Shown piece after piece: positions 12,736 through 24,800 of a stretch of DNA of 64,000 nucleotides; the first letter of the stretch is position 1; every line of letters begins with the position of its first letter. Below the pieces are notes generated by a model, which ran no database searches, was not told the DNA's origin, and saw only the letters and a list, made by a program, of their open reading frames with translations. Origin of the DNA: Dryas octopetala (taxonomy: Eukaryota; Streptophyta; Magnoliopsida; Rosales; Rosaceae); NCBI GenBank assembly GCA_963921425.1, contig OY992832.1:8370001-8434000 (forward strand), in the 5' to 3' direction. Made by a program: the position numbers and the translations under genes.

Positions 12736-13385
12736 GTCCACATTTGAATTCAACTAAAAAATTTACAAACATGATACATACTTTTATGGTTGTTTCATTT
12801 CAAGACATTAATTTTGCTTTGTGTTAATGAAAGACACATACTTTCATTTTGTGTCAATTAAGGATCATTTTTTTTCTTTTTTCAGTTTTTATCTCAACTT
12901 TGGCCCGACATTAGATCCATCAAAACTCCACCAAATTCTGAAAAATTATACTGGATTTAAAGATATGCATCATTTCTTTACAACCATATAAAGATCACCC
13001 AAATCAGATCTCTAAAACTCCAAATAATCGACCCTAAAGTAGGGTACCCGAAATTGTCCAATTTTCCAAATTTTTTCCCAGAGGTCCGATTGGACAGTTT
13101 CGGATACTCTACTTTTGGGCCAATTATCTAGAATTGTAGATGTCCAATTTAAGTGATCTTTATATGGTTATAAAGAAGAAATGCATATCTTTAAACTAAA
13201 TATAAGTTTGCTAAATTTGATGGAATTTTGATGGGTTCAATGTCGGGCCAAAGTTGAAATAAAACAGAGTCCTTAATTGATACAAAATAAAAGTATGCAT
13301 CCTTCATTAACACGAATCAAAATTAATATCTTAAAATAAAACAACTATTAAAATATGTGTCCTGTTTATAAATTTTTCCCAATAA
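12736..13385. mobile_element. Foldback MITE with long arms
   Basis: About 300 bases on each side are imperfectly complementary: for example TTAATTTTGCTTTGTGTTAA on the left against AACACGAATCAAAATTAA on the right, and GGCCCGACATT against AATGTCGGGCC. The homologous stretch near 31560 lacks the insert, which confirms it as an insertion. TAAAAAAT occurs at both edges and may be the target duplication. No coding capacity. Confidence 0.75.
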
Positions 13386-13633
13386 AAAATAAATTGCACT
13401 AGCCTCAAGGTGCAACTTTAATATAAAAAACTGCCTTGATCCGCAGCCAGCATTGGGGCTGCTCTAAAGAGCTGACATTGACTCATACCTATTGACCAAA
13501 AAAAAAAAGGAACAGTCATTGACTAATGCGCCTTACTCAATAGACAAGTGTCACTAGTCTATCCTCTCCTCATGTCATTATAGTATTAAGTGGGAACCTG
13601 TTTCATTCTCATGTATACATTTACAAGGAGAAG

Positions 13634-13772
13634 ATGAATTTGTGGGCAAAGCGGCCATCTCCTTCCCAATTTGCTACTTGCTGCTTCTGCTGTCTCTGCT
13701 TCATCTTATCACCCTAGAAATCCATTGCTCAAAACGCCATTACAGAGCTAGCACAGACCCTTTTAAAGCTAG
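13634..13772 (+). pseudogene. Broken exon 1 of an LRR receptor kinase
   Basis: ATGAATTTGTGGGCAAAGCG begins a signal-peptide-like exon, and the TCCATTGCTCAAAA block before a GGTACAT donor aligns with exon 1 of both intact kinase genes ([12 protein letters not shown]|gtaccc). The reading frame stops after about 27 codons. No LRR exons follow. A close copy lies at 31811-31953. Confidence 0.7.
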
Positions 13773-13776
13773 GTAC

Positions 13777-13782
<6 letters not shown>

Positions 13783-13824
<42 letters not shown>
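13783..13824. repeat. (TC)n microsatellite
   Basis: About 21 TC units lie directly after the exon-1 relic. The copy near 31965-32009 has a similar tract, so it predates the duplication. Confidence 0.95.
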
Positions 13825-13827
<3 letters not shown>

Positions 13828-15506
13828 TCTAAACGTTTAATTTTCTTTTTAATAGTTTTAAGTGTTTGAAATATATATAGTGTTTGTTTAACCAAGCTTG
13901 AGCTTATAACATGTTTACCAGCTAGTTTGTTTAACTAAGCTTATAACATGTTTACCAACTAGTTTGTGAGCTTGAGCTGGTAGGTTTTTCTTGATCATTC
14001 CAACTCTCTTTATTAGGTGTTTGAACGTTCATCTAGACATGTATGTATCAACTTGCACATGCAATACGCAGCTCTTCTTCTCCAGAGAATTGACACTTAG
14101 CCACACATGCAACTTTTGAAAATCCAGTATTGTTTTCTACGTCTGTTCCAAAAAATCAAACGTGTACTTTTCCAAAATTTATTTTGTCAACGCTTGTAGA
14201 ACCTACAAACATTGTGTTGGAGTCGGCGATATTTATAAGAGACGGCTATATTTATAATATTTATTACTCTCACGGACTTCTAACCTCTTTAAATGATTAA
14301 ATCGACAAGTTTTATTTATTGTTCAAATGACAATAACTTCCCAAATAATGACATATTTTGTGTACACGTCTTGAATCTTAGCCTAGAGTACTCAACATTT
14401 TCTTTCAGTATAGCGCTTGACATCGCAACTTATTTGTCAACTGATTTTTTTTCCTTTAATTTTTAGTTGAATCTTATATTTGTGGGGTTGATTAGTATTT
14501 TTTTTATAGTGTGTTTATATATGTTTTAAAAGATTTTTTGTGTTAAGACTTAAATTTAGTGTATTTATAGATGATATATAGTGTAGTTGCAAACTTGCAA
14601 TAAAGTAATAAGACAAGTGGTTATCCTTTAGTTAATTAAATTAGTGGTCTGTGACGTCTGGCAGTTGTTGAGTAAATCCATTTCTAATATACGAAGAGTG
14701 CTGCTATTTGCACACCTCTAAATTTTTTTTTGTATACCTTTTTTTTTTTCCTACACACCCCACACACTTATTTTAAATTCAAAACTTCTCAACACACACC
14801 TAACTCATTACCAAAATACCCTCATTTCATTACACACCCACACACCCCATCTTTCTCTTTCCCTCTCTCTCCTTCCCTCTCCCTCTTTCTCTGTCAGCAC
14901 CACCACCGCGCGCAACATCACCCTCCCTGCATGCGCACTATTCTCCTCTCATTCTCTCTCTCCTCCCTGCTGCACCACCCTCCCCGCGCCCACCATCATG
15001 CCAAGCTCGCATAGCCAAGAAACCCCAATGCCCGACCACGCCGCCAACGCAAATGAGCTCGCACCCGACAGCTCTGCCCAGCTCGCACGACCACGCCGCA
15101 GTGCCAGCCAAAAGGATGAGCTTCGCAGGCCGTTCGGCAGTCATCTGCCGAAACCGGCAGGTTCGTTCGGCAGCCATCGGTCGAAAATTTGAGTTTCCTT
15201 AGGCAGCCACCCATTGAACATTCGCTGCAACTCGATCATCATCGATTTCCTCAGCTCGGTGGTTTTCGCCGGGGAACTAGGCAACGAGACACCAACCAAA
15301 CACTTCCTCTCTCTTCCCTCTTCCTCTCCACACCCGCCAACCACCCAGAAAACCAACGATGGCGCCGAAACCAAAAGCACCACGCCGGCGTTGATTCCGT
15401 TTCTGGCGGAGTTGGGAGACCAGACCACCCTCCTCTTTCTTAAGATCGGGGCTGGTGTGTGTGTTTTTTCGGTCGGGGTGAGGGAGGGAAATGGGCTGGT
15501 GTGTGT
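13825..15506. other. Non-genic; kinase upstream flank and probable insertion
   Basis: The stretch 14571-14696 matches 32030-32150, the DNA upstream of the second kinase gene. From about 14697 the sequence changes to a C-rich, low-complexity region (CACACC and CTCTCC runs) and then to GC-richer DNA with short open frames of no recognisable family. I suspect a transposon fragment but cannot name it. It ends in a (GT)n run that is also the left edge of the second thioesterase segment. Confidence 0.5.
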
Positions 15507-16877
15507 GTGTTGCTTGCATTTCAAACTGTATGAATCATACAATGAACCCAAACTTGTTATAGGAACACTGAATACTGACTGACAACACAAACAGCCTTCC
15601 CAAATCACAATAATTCTATACATAAAAGTCTGAGGACAAATTCAATTGAACATTGCTTGAATGTCAAACTGTGCATTATACACAGCTGTTCAGAGTTTAC
15701 TAGAGAAAGCAAGGTACTTGGTATGGCGGCCCTGAGCAACAATTTTCCCAGTCGTCTTCTTCCTGAACTCAACACTGGCAACACCAACAGTCTTCCCAAC
15801 CCTCAAAGCCTTGGCCTCAACCTCAATCTCCTCACCAGGGTATGCAGCATCCAAGTAAGAAACGTTGATCTCCACAGAAACTCCTTGCTGGGGGGCTCCA
15901 GCGGTGAGGATTGCCGCCGTCCCCACCAAATCCACAAACGTTGCGGTGGCTCCGCCGTGTAAGAAATTGCCCCCATTCAGCAGACGAGGGGGTACTTTGA
16001 AGGAGCAGACAATACGACCGCGTTCGATGTGATCGACTTTCAGGCCTTCCATGATTAGGGACTCGAAAAACCTGTCTGGCAGCTCATCCATGGCGGCTGC
16101 GGTTTCGCCGTCTTTCAATAGGTACTTCCTCGCTGACTCCATATCTGATTTTCTCAGTTTGCTTCTTTCTTTCACTTCACTTCACTCCTCTTCCATTAAA
16201 CTACCCAGAATCCAAAATCTAGAAACAAATATGAAAAAGGAAACTTTCTCTCAAATATTTTCTGAGAACCCAAACACCTAAACCCACGCGCAGTTTATAC
16301 AAAAACCCAGATCGGATTACAAATTCCTCGATTAAAATTAAACCCAGTTCATCAATTCCCTTAAATCGGACAAATAATTAAAGAGAAAATTTATTGTAGT
16401 AAAGCAATAAGCTTTCGGAAACAAACACAAAAATCAGGGAAAGAGAGCTGAGTAAATAAACAAAAAGCTATAAGCAGAATGAATAACAGAGAGAGATCTG
16501 AACCTTGGGGCCGTCAGCTCCTCAGCTGTGTCTTTCTCGCCGACGCGCTACTGACGCAGTGTTAGCGTGGGACATGCTGACAAATATGACAAGATAGGAT
16601 ATTTTTGGTAATTGTAAATTTGGACCTAAACAAAATTTAAAAATTAAATAAACAGCGAATAATAAATCCAAAACGGAGTGGCCCAAATTCATAAGCAGAC
16701 TAGGCCGAACTGGGTAGGCCATCCAACAGCGCAATTCGATTCTCTGTAACCATGGCCCCGTTCACAGGTCTAACTTCTCTTGAGTAGTGTTCATCATATT
16801 TATATTTACAAATGTTTTGATACTAATACGACATGTTTATTATTTGTGTTCAGCATATCGTGTCAAAAAATAGTCAA
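15507..16877. repeat. Segmental duplication, copy 2 (thioesterase unit)
   Basis: Second copy of 10865-12255. Its left edge falls inside a GTGTGTGTGT run and its right edge at GTCAA. It lacks about 20 bases present in copy 1 near the CAATAAGCTTTC repeat; copy 1 has that motif twice in tandem. Confidence 0.92.
15690..16142 (-). CDS. Acyl-CoA thioesterase, ACOT13-like hotdog fold (copy 2)
   Basis: Second intact copy of the hotdog thioesterase: 150 aa from the ATG at 16142, intronless. The NGG...HGG...D active-site region is the same as in copy 1. The differences I see in the coding region are synonymous (neighbouring Thr and Ala codons), so both copies encode the same protein. At least 540 bases upstream of the ATG are duplicated too, so both copies should carry the same proximal promoter. 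Possible outcomes are dosage gain or silent redundancy; nothing in the sequence decides between them. Confidence 0.9.
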   Translation of the reverse strand: MESARKYLLKDGETAAAMDELPDRFFESLIMEGLKVDHIERGRIVCSFKVPPRLLNGGNFLHGGATATFVDLVGTAAILTAGAPQQGVSVEINVSYLDAAYPGEEIEVEAKALRVGKTVGVASVEFRKKTTGKIVAQGRHTKYLAFSSKL

Positions 16878-16909
16878 TTCTAAGTCGTTAATTTCGTGCC
16901 GTATTATAG

Positions 16910-16979
16910 TATCATGTCAAATACTACCACCTCTATTTTGAGTTTCTTGGTTCCCTTGTCTCAAGTATTTGACATGATA
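16910..16979. repeat. Perfect 16-bp inverted repeat
   Basis: TATCATGTCAAATACT (16910-16925) and its exact reverse complement AGTATTTGACATGATA (16964-16979) enclose a 38-base loop. A 20-base direct repeat, TACCACCTCTATTTTGAGTT, starts in the loop and recurs just after the stem near 16993. Confidence 0.85.
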
Positions 16980-17010
16980 GGATAATAGGATAATACCACC
17001 TCTATTTTGA

Positions 17011-17057
17011 GTTTATGAGTATCTTAAACATAAGAGCCTTGATCAGGCACTTTTTGG
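17011..17057 (+). pseudogene. Relic of a receptor-kinase kinase exon
   Basis: These 47 bases match the end of exon 21 of both intact kinase genes ([16 protein letters not shown]) with a single G-to-A change giving VYEYLKHKSL. The match stops at the splice donor: GTATGA has become GTCAAA. No other kinase exon is recognisable nearby, so this is an isolated remnant of a third kinase gene or of a rearrangement. Confidence 0.85.
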
Positions 17058-18816
17058 TCAAAAAATGGTACTTGAAATATGTAAAAAATAGTGTAAATTG
17101 AGATACCAAGTAAAAAATAGTGTAAATTTGAGATAATTATGTGTAATTTGCTCTTAATTAAATTATTAAGTTTTATAGAAAACCATGAACCCTTCACCGC
17201 ACATTTGCATGTGCAAGGCTGCAAGCTAGTGGTAGTTGTACCATAACCATCATCAAGTTACTTGGCATTATGTGCGAGTGTGTTTTTTCTTTTCTTAAAA
17301 AAAAAAAAATTATTGTATTCTAGCTTACACAATTATTGCATGTTGTTACTAGACCCACTACTAAATTTAATAAGCTTTCGAGATATATGGCAACTATGTG
17401 TATATTAAAGTATTAAACTAGTTAACACCCTAGTTAATTAGTGTATATGGTGATATTATATATATATTGACAATAAATTCATTAAAAAATGCTATTAATT
17501 TTAAAGTAAATCACTCCTTTATTTTAGTCTAATATCTACACACTTGTGAGTTGTGCCACCCATTTCTTTGTACATGCAAGTTAAATAAATTATAATTAAA
17601 ATTTTCATTATTATATTACATCCCGTCATATGAAAATTTTTGTAATTTATTTTTTAAACGTTTTTTTAGCATAAAACGTTAAATATATAGATATGATTAT
17701 TGATTCTGTCCAATAGTGACATGAATTTTTTTTCCTAACAATAATGCATAAGCTATCTATTTTTTTCTTTCTAGGTAAAGAAATATTGATAATTATAATT
17801 GTTAAAATATCGATTCCATTATCACGTCACAGCTCACTTGCAGGCTTGCATCACCAATGTAGTGACCAGTGCTCATCAATTAATCTGATCCATCGCTTTA
17901 AACATTAATCCAAAAGACAAAGTGGGTGGTGCCGTACTGCCGTGGTGGGTGGAAAACTGGCAATGGCAATTATGGCATTGACATTTTTGTCATCGACAAT
18001 TAATAATCAAAATATCCAATAAGCTACCTTTCGCTGATTCAACTTTTGATACTGAGCCACAACTTCTGAAAAATCAACTATAGTTTTCTACCTTATATTT
18101 CAAAACTTTCAGCGACTACTACATTCCAAAATTTATTACTCACCCAAAAATTTGTCACCCTCGAATGTTAGGAAGAGGTGAATTCCAATTATTTTATTTC
18201 CCAGAAGGCAAAGTATTTTATATTATACATTATTTTGCGCTCAAATATTACTACTTATGAGTTACGATGAATCATGTGTATTGTGTAACCCTGACCAGCT
18301 GAGCAAGAGTGTTCATTAGTCCAATATCCCTTTATATTTGTCAACAGAAAAAATTAAATATTAAATTGGAAAAGCCATGGTTATCTAGAATACTAGATAA
18401 ACGTTTCAACATTGAATTTGAAGAAGCGGCTAACACTTAACAGTGAGTCAAATGTGGATGTCACTTTATCAATTGTCAGTGCTCTATCCGAGTGGAGGTG
18501 TGGAATTTAGAAAAAGTGGCAGCCATCTGATCCACTTGCAATGAATTTATTAATCAATTAAATTGCAACATCTGATGTCCACGTTATTGATATTTTCAAT
18601 GACTAAATCTAACTAATTTTAGGACACATGATATATTCGTACATGTCACGTAGGAATTCCAGAAACATAGGATTTTACCATTTTTATTTTGGCCACAACA
18701 TAGGATTTTCCCACTGAGCGGTCCATGACCATATATATCCATGCATGCCACCTTCTTGTTGAAATGTCTCCTCTCTTCTATGTGTGTTACAGTGTTAGAG
18801 TAAGTACTTAATTGGA
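17058..18816. other. Upstream region of receptor kinase 1
   Basis: AT-rich, no gene. Parts match the upstream DNA of the second kinase gene, for example GTTCATTAGTCCAATATCCC near 18310 and 32540, so the promoters share ancestry. ATG codons at about 18762 and 18817 precede the signal peptide; the first runs quickly into a stop. Confidence 0.6.
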
Positions 18817-21800
18817 ATGATTCTTTTCAGGCAATCGAGTGGCCGCAAGTGCATGAATTTGAGGATGAAGCAGCTGCTGCAACCATCTCTTTCACTAGTA
18901 TCATCTGTTCGCTTCTTTTGTCTCTGCTTCCTCTGTTGCATCTCTTTTCAGGTGTCCATTGCTCAAAATGCGACCACCGACCCATCTGAAGGTACCCATC
19001 TCAGCTTCTTTTGTCTCTGCTCTGCTTCCTCATTTGCTTTCCATTTCATTTACAACTCTGAAATTTCTTCTTAATTCATCCCATTTTTCTCAACTTCTTT
19101 TTTGCATATATATGCTTGTGGCTAACTAATTCCCATGTTTGCCAAAGTTGTATATCAATAAGCATGTTTTAAGTTTTCAATCTTAATTTTTTCATATTTT
19201 GTTTCAAAAGTTGAATATTGATCAAATATGGTTGTGTTGTGATATAATTACATGAACAACGTACGAGACAGTGAGGGCGTTGAACTCAATATTCCAACAA
19301 TGGGACACGCAATCAGTGGCACTGTGGAATATCAGTGGAGAGCCGTGCAGCGGAACTGCCATCAATGGAACTGATCAATTTGAGACCAGCCTTAATAACC
19401 CAGCCATCATTTGCGACTGTACTTTTGACAATGGTTCTACCTGCCATATCACCCAACTGTATGTAATTACACTGCTCTCTCCCTCTCCTTCCTTAATTAA
19501 TAGCTTATTATAGCCAACCTCATACCAACAAGTATCTTTATACATCTTCTCAAATAGTCTAATGACTTCACCACACTGCAGAATATATGTGGGTTACATC
19601 CATCAATCCATAATATATATGTGATTATGTATAAATACACACATACATATATATCACTATTATAATAAGTTGATAGATTGACTGTGGTGTACTGCTTTAA
19701 ATTTGATTAAATGGCTAGTGAAACATGCCATTTACTTATTAATGTAGTCTAACTGTTCCATCTATTTTCTTTCCAGGAGAGTTTATGCTCTGAACAAACG
19801 AGGGGTGTTTCCAGAAGAACTTGTGGCTTTGAGATATCTGAACTTTTTGTATGAAATTCTTTTCAACCCCCCTTCTCAGTTTTTTGGTTTATCAAAGATT
19901 CAAAATTAAGCATATCAAGACAGGTTTCTTTACTTTTTTACAATTGAAATTTGTCACAAATATTCATGATGCTGAGAGACAAAGAGTTGATGGTTACATT
20001 TTGTATCAATTTTTGTAGGAAAATCGATCAGAATTATTTCACAGGCCCCCTACCAGCATTCATTGGCAATATGTCTGCATTGACGTTATTGTAAGTAGTG
20101 GGAGAGCATTGTTTAAGCTTAGTACAACCTTTTTGACTACTAGTACTTTGATTAGGCTCATTACAATTTATAAAATTTAACTTATATTTTATTTTCCTTT
20201 TTATCCTTTGTAAGCTTTAAGAAACTATTTACTAATTATATATAATCTTTGAGGTAAGGCTTGTTGTTTTATTCTTGACTTTGGTTTTGATTTTAGTCCT
20301 GCTAGATTGGAACTGTACAAATAAATAAATTTTATTGGTTTATTTGTTCTTGGAGGACATCACTCCCAAGTGAGTTATCCAAGAGCACATAGTACTTTAC
20401 GGCTTCAAAATAATTTATACTTATTATTTCTTCATATTACTGAAGTACCACACTTCTGTATGTGCTATCTACAGAATATCATTCTGTTTTAGTTGGATAA
20501 CACAGTATTTCCTGATTTATGAACCATTCTAATGTCTTTAATTGGTATTTCCATTCAGGTCAATTGCCCACAATGCATTCTCAGGGCCCATTCCCAAAGA
20601 GCTTGGAAAACTTAAGGAGCTCAATATGCTGTGAGACATGATACCACTCTTCAATTAAACATTAATTATCTTGTGTGAAAGCATCAATTAAATTTTTTGT
20701 TGTAGACAAATGAGAAAACTCTATGTGAACACGTTATATATGTAACTCATATAGTCATATATTCTCTGATAATTGCTTTCAAGTAATTTTATACCTATTC
20801 AACATGACTTGCAGGTCCTTTGGAGGGAATAATTTCTCTGGAATACTCCCTCCAGAACTTGGTAATTTAGTCAAGCTCGAGCAAATGTAAGTGCTTCATT
20901 TAATTCATCGAAGTTAAGTCGATCATGTGCCAGGATGTGGTTTTCCTAAGGAATGTTTGGTTTGTTAACCTATTTTTGGTGATCAAGGAATGTATTTATC
21001 ACATGGAATTGATAGTAATCAGTTTATGCTTTTCACAGTTACATAAACAGCTGTGGACTCAGTGGTGAAATTCCTTCAACATTTGCTAATCTCCGGAACA
21101 TGCAAATCCTGTAAGAATGGTTCTTAAACTGAGTTTTAATCTTTTTTGTTTCTCCAGTACTTTGAGATTGCTATTCTGGAATGGGCTTACTATGACAACT
21201 TGTTGAATTTTAGCTGGGCATCAGACACTCCTTTCTCAGGAACGATACCTGATTTTATAGGGAATTGGACAAAGCTAACTTCTTTGTAAGTATTGAAAAC
21301 TTTTAATTTTATGGAGCATATGAAAGCAAGCTAGCCTTGCTGAGAAGGGTATTTTGTTCACAAGCCTCTTAATTCTTAAATGTTTTTGTAGGAGATTTCA
21401 AGGCAACTCTTTTGAAGGCCCAATACCGTCTGGTTTTTCACAATTGACCTCATTAAACTCTCTGTAAGTACAAACGTTTAATACATTGTAAACTCTCTCT
21501 TCTCAAAACAAGTTCCAGTTATATTTGTATGTAATGATGTAGGCGGATCAGTGACATATACAATGTGAGCTCCTCTCTTGCTTTCATCAAAAATTTGAAG
21601 AACTTGACTGATTTGTAAGTGAACATAATGTTCCATGCATATATTGCAATCTACCTTCTTTTTTCTATTCAAATTTGAAATCTAACTCCATTTACTTGTT
21701 CATTTTTTTTTTTTAATTTCTGGTCCAACAGAAATCTACGAAATGCATTAATCACTGATAGCATCCCTTCTGATATTGGAGAATATCCAAGTTTACAGAT

Positions 21801-24800
21801 ACTGTACGTACCAACAAACATATAATCTTGAATTGCAAAGATATCAATTAATTTGCTTTCATTCTAATGGCTCCTCTCAACTTCTCATTCATTTTGCAGG
21901 GATCTGAGTTTCAACAATTTAACAGGCCAACTCCCAAGTGCATTATTCAACATGAGTTCTCTTACATATTTGTAATAAGCCCTGCCTTCACTATTATTTT
22001 TATTTCTTGCCATAATTAAAGTTATCAAATCTATAACCTTCCCCAATCCATCCAAGGTGTATGGGCACAATCTCTACTTTGATTGAAGATTCGGACTGAT
22101 GCCTTTAACTTAGTTATTCATCTGACTTTTTTTTTTGTTCCTTTCTTTTTTCTTTGTTGGGTGCCTTCCACTATCATTGAAATGACCAGATTTCTTGGAA
22201 ACAATAGTCTGTCTGGAACTCTTCCTAGCCAAAAGAGCAATAAACTTCAGAATATGTAAGTCTTCATGTCATAAAAGCATGTTCTATTGAATGTACTGGC
22301 AATTTAAACCTGCTCTCTCTCTCTCTCTCTCTCTCTGTATGTGCGCATGTGAGTGTCTGTGTATGTGAAATCATGCATGAAGAGTTTTATAACATTGTTT
22401 GTCTCTTTAAAGCATATTTGAGTATGCAAAGAAGATGAAATTTTTTCTCTAAAGCATACTTGTGAGTACGAGAGTAACACTGTTTTTAAAGTAAGATTGC
22501 ATTGTTATTCATGGGATGACAGAAACTTAGTCTGACTGCCCTAATCTGGAAGAATTTTACAATAAATTTAGGCAAGATAACTATAGGGTACATGTCCAGC
22601 ACTTATTCCAAGCATAATCATACTAGGGCCAATATGAGGTCATACTAATTTCTGATTACTTACGCATGGAGCGGGTTTCTTAGCAAATATTTCCTGAATG
22701 GGATACAATGAAATCTCATTTCCAGTTAATGAAACCAAAATCCATCTTCTTAATTCCAATTCTTTTAATTTTTATGCATTTTGTGCCTTCTCACTCGATA
22801 ATTTTTTGTGCAGAGATTTGTCTTACAACTATTTATCAGGAAGTTTTCCCTCATGGGTAACCTCAATATCACAACTGTATGTCTCCTTTTTATCTTTCAT
22901 CTTCATTTTTGCAGTTTAAATCACCTGATTTTTGTTGCCAATAAAAATCATAAGATTTTATTCTCTCAGAGCTTCTTTCCTTGTATTATAGTGTATATCA
23001 TATATATATAATACCACATGCATGAAATTCAAGAAATAAGTAATTTGTGCATGACAAGTTAATTTAACAATTAGAAGGAATGGATTTGAAGGTACTGACA
23101 TTTTTAGGACTTGAACATGAAATTTTCATTTTATAAGGCTGTGTATCTTTACCTTGGAATAGTGATAACTAACCTACCTCCAATGGCAAGAGTACAAATA
23201 TGCCATTGCACGGGGAACACACACACACGCAAATTAAAATTAGCCATTCAGAGGTGTCATTGCAAACTTGTCTTGTATTATAGAGTTTATATAATACCAC
23301 ATGAATGAAATTTAAGAAATTAGTAATTGGTGCATGAAAAGTTAATTTAACAATTAGAAAGTAATGACCATGTTTAGAACTTGAACATGAAATTTTCATT
23401 CTATAAGGCTGTATATCTTAACCTTCGAATAGTGATGACTAACCAGTATAAAATCTACCACAGCAGGGCACACACACCCACAAATTAACCATGCAGAAGT
23501 GTCATTTCCCACAATCATATACATTAGGCTAGCACTCTTAAATTTTCACAATGGAAGTGATTCTGGGCACCAAAACTTCTGGTGGTCAGTTTTGTTCTGT
23601 GGTCAGTGCGCCAAGGCCACTAAAACTATTCCCTTCTAGGTTGCAGGTCATCTTTTACATTTCTGTATTCTTGCATCTCTGATAGGTACTATCAAAGATT
23701 TTTATACAAAATCGGTTAATGAATTTATGCAGGAACTTAGTGGTCAACAACTTCACATTTGACAGTTCGAACATAACGTGAGTTGAAGTTTCTCTTACCC
23801 TTGTTTAGACAAAAATAATAGCACTAGTACTAGTATGCATGAGTAGCAAAGTGATTGCTATTACACTTGTGCATTTTAATCGATTCTTTAATTATATGTT
23901 TCTATCTGGATAGGTAATAATGTTTCTCTGTGTTTGCAGTCTTCCTGGATTGAATTGCCTTCAGAGAAATTTTCCATGCAATAGAAATACCCCACGATGT
24001 AACCTGCTTTTATTTTACTAATGTAATACAATATCATTTTAGAGATATGTAATTCAAAAACATTAGTATGAGTCTTCAATTTGAAGTTTTTATCATTGAT
24101 CATTTTCTATGAAATTTACAGATGCAAACTTCTCTATCAAGTGTGGCGGACAAGAAATGAGAGGAAGTGATGGCATATTGTACGAGGCTGAAGACTCAGC
24201 TCTTGGGCCAGCTACATATAATGTAACCAGTACAGAGAAATGGGCTGTTAGCAATGTGGGTTTGTTTGCTGACAGAAAGAGTCCAAATTTTCTGGTAAAT
24301 ACCTTCGCACAAGTCACTGGGACGGATGTGACCCCAGAGCTTTTCCAGATTTCAAGATTGTCCCCAGGATCACTGAGATACTATGGCCTGGGTCTTGAGA
24401 ATGGGCCGTATACTGTGACATTGCAATTTGCAGAAACAGTTTTTGAAGATAGTGCCTCACAAACTTGGGAAAGTCTAGGAAGACGTGTATTTGATATATA
24501 TATTCAGGTAAGATTGCTAGTAAAGAAAAACTTTAAGCTTTTTAAACTGAGGACAACCTCATCACACAGGTCTTTTTTAACTATTTTCAATGATTTGCAA
24601 AGACTAGAATTATTAACTCTCTTCATTTGCTTCCTAGGGGAATCTCAAATCGAAGGACTTTGATATATCAAAGGAGGCTGGTGGGGTTAACAGAGCAATT
24701 GTGAGAAATTTCAATGTTAATGTGTCGGAGAATTATCTTGACATTCATCTGTTCTGGGCTGGTAAGGGGACCTGCTGCATACCTGAACAAGGTCATTACG

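Noticed and set aside
13642-13869. Signal-peptide-like ORF
   Set aside because: Uses a GTG start and ends in the (TC)n repeat; better explained as a shifted frame of the broken kinase exon 1.
14730-15623. Several short ORFs on both strands
   Set aside because: Low-complexity C-rich/T-rich sequence and overlapping frames with no recognisable domain; probably transposon debris.
18762-18816. A 31-base intron in the kinase 1 leader that would link an upstream ATG to exon 1
   Set aside because: Although it has GTAAGT and CAG ends, it is far shorter than plants splice.
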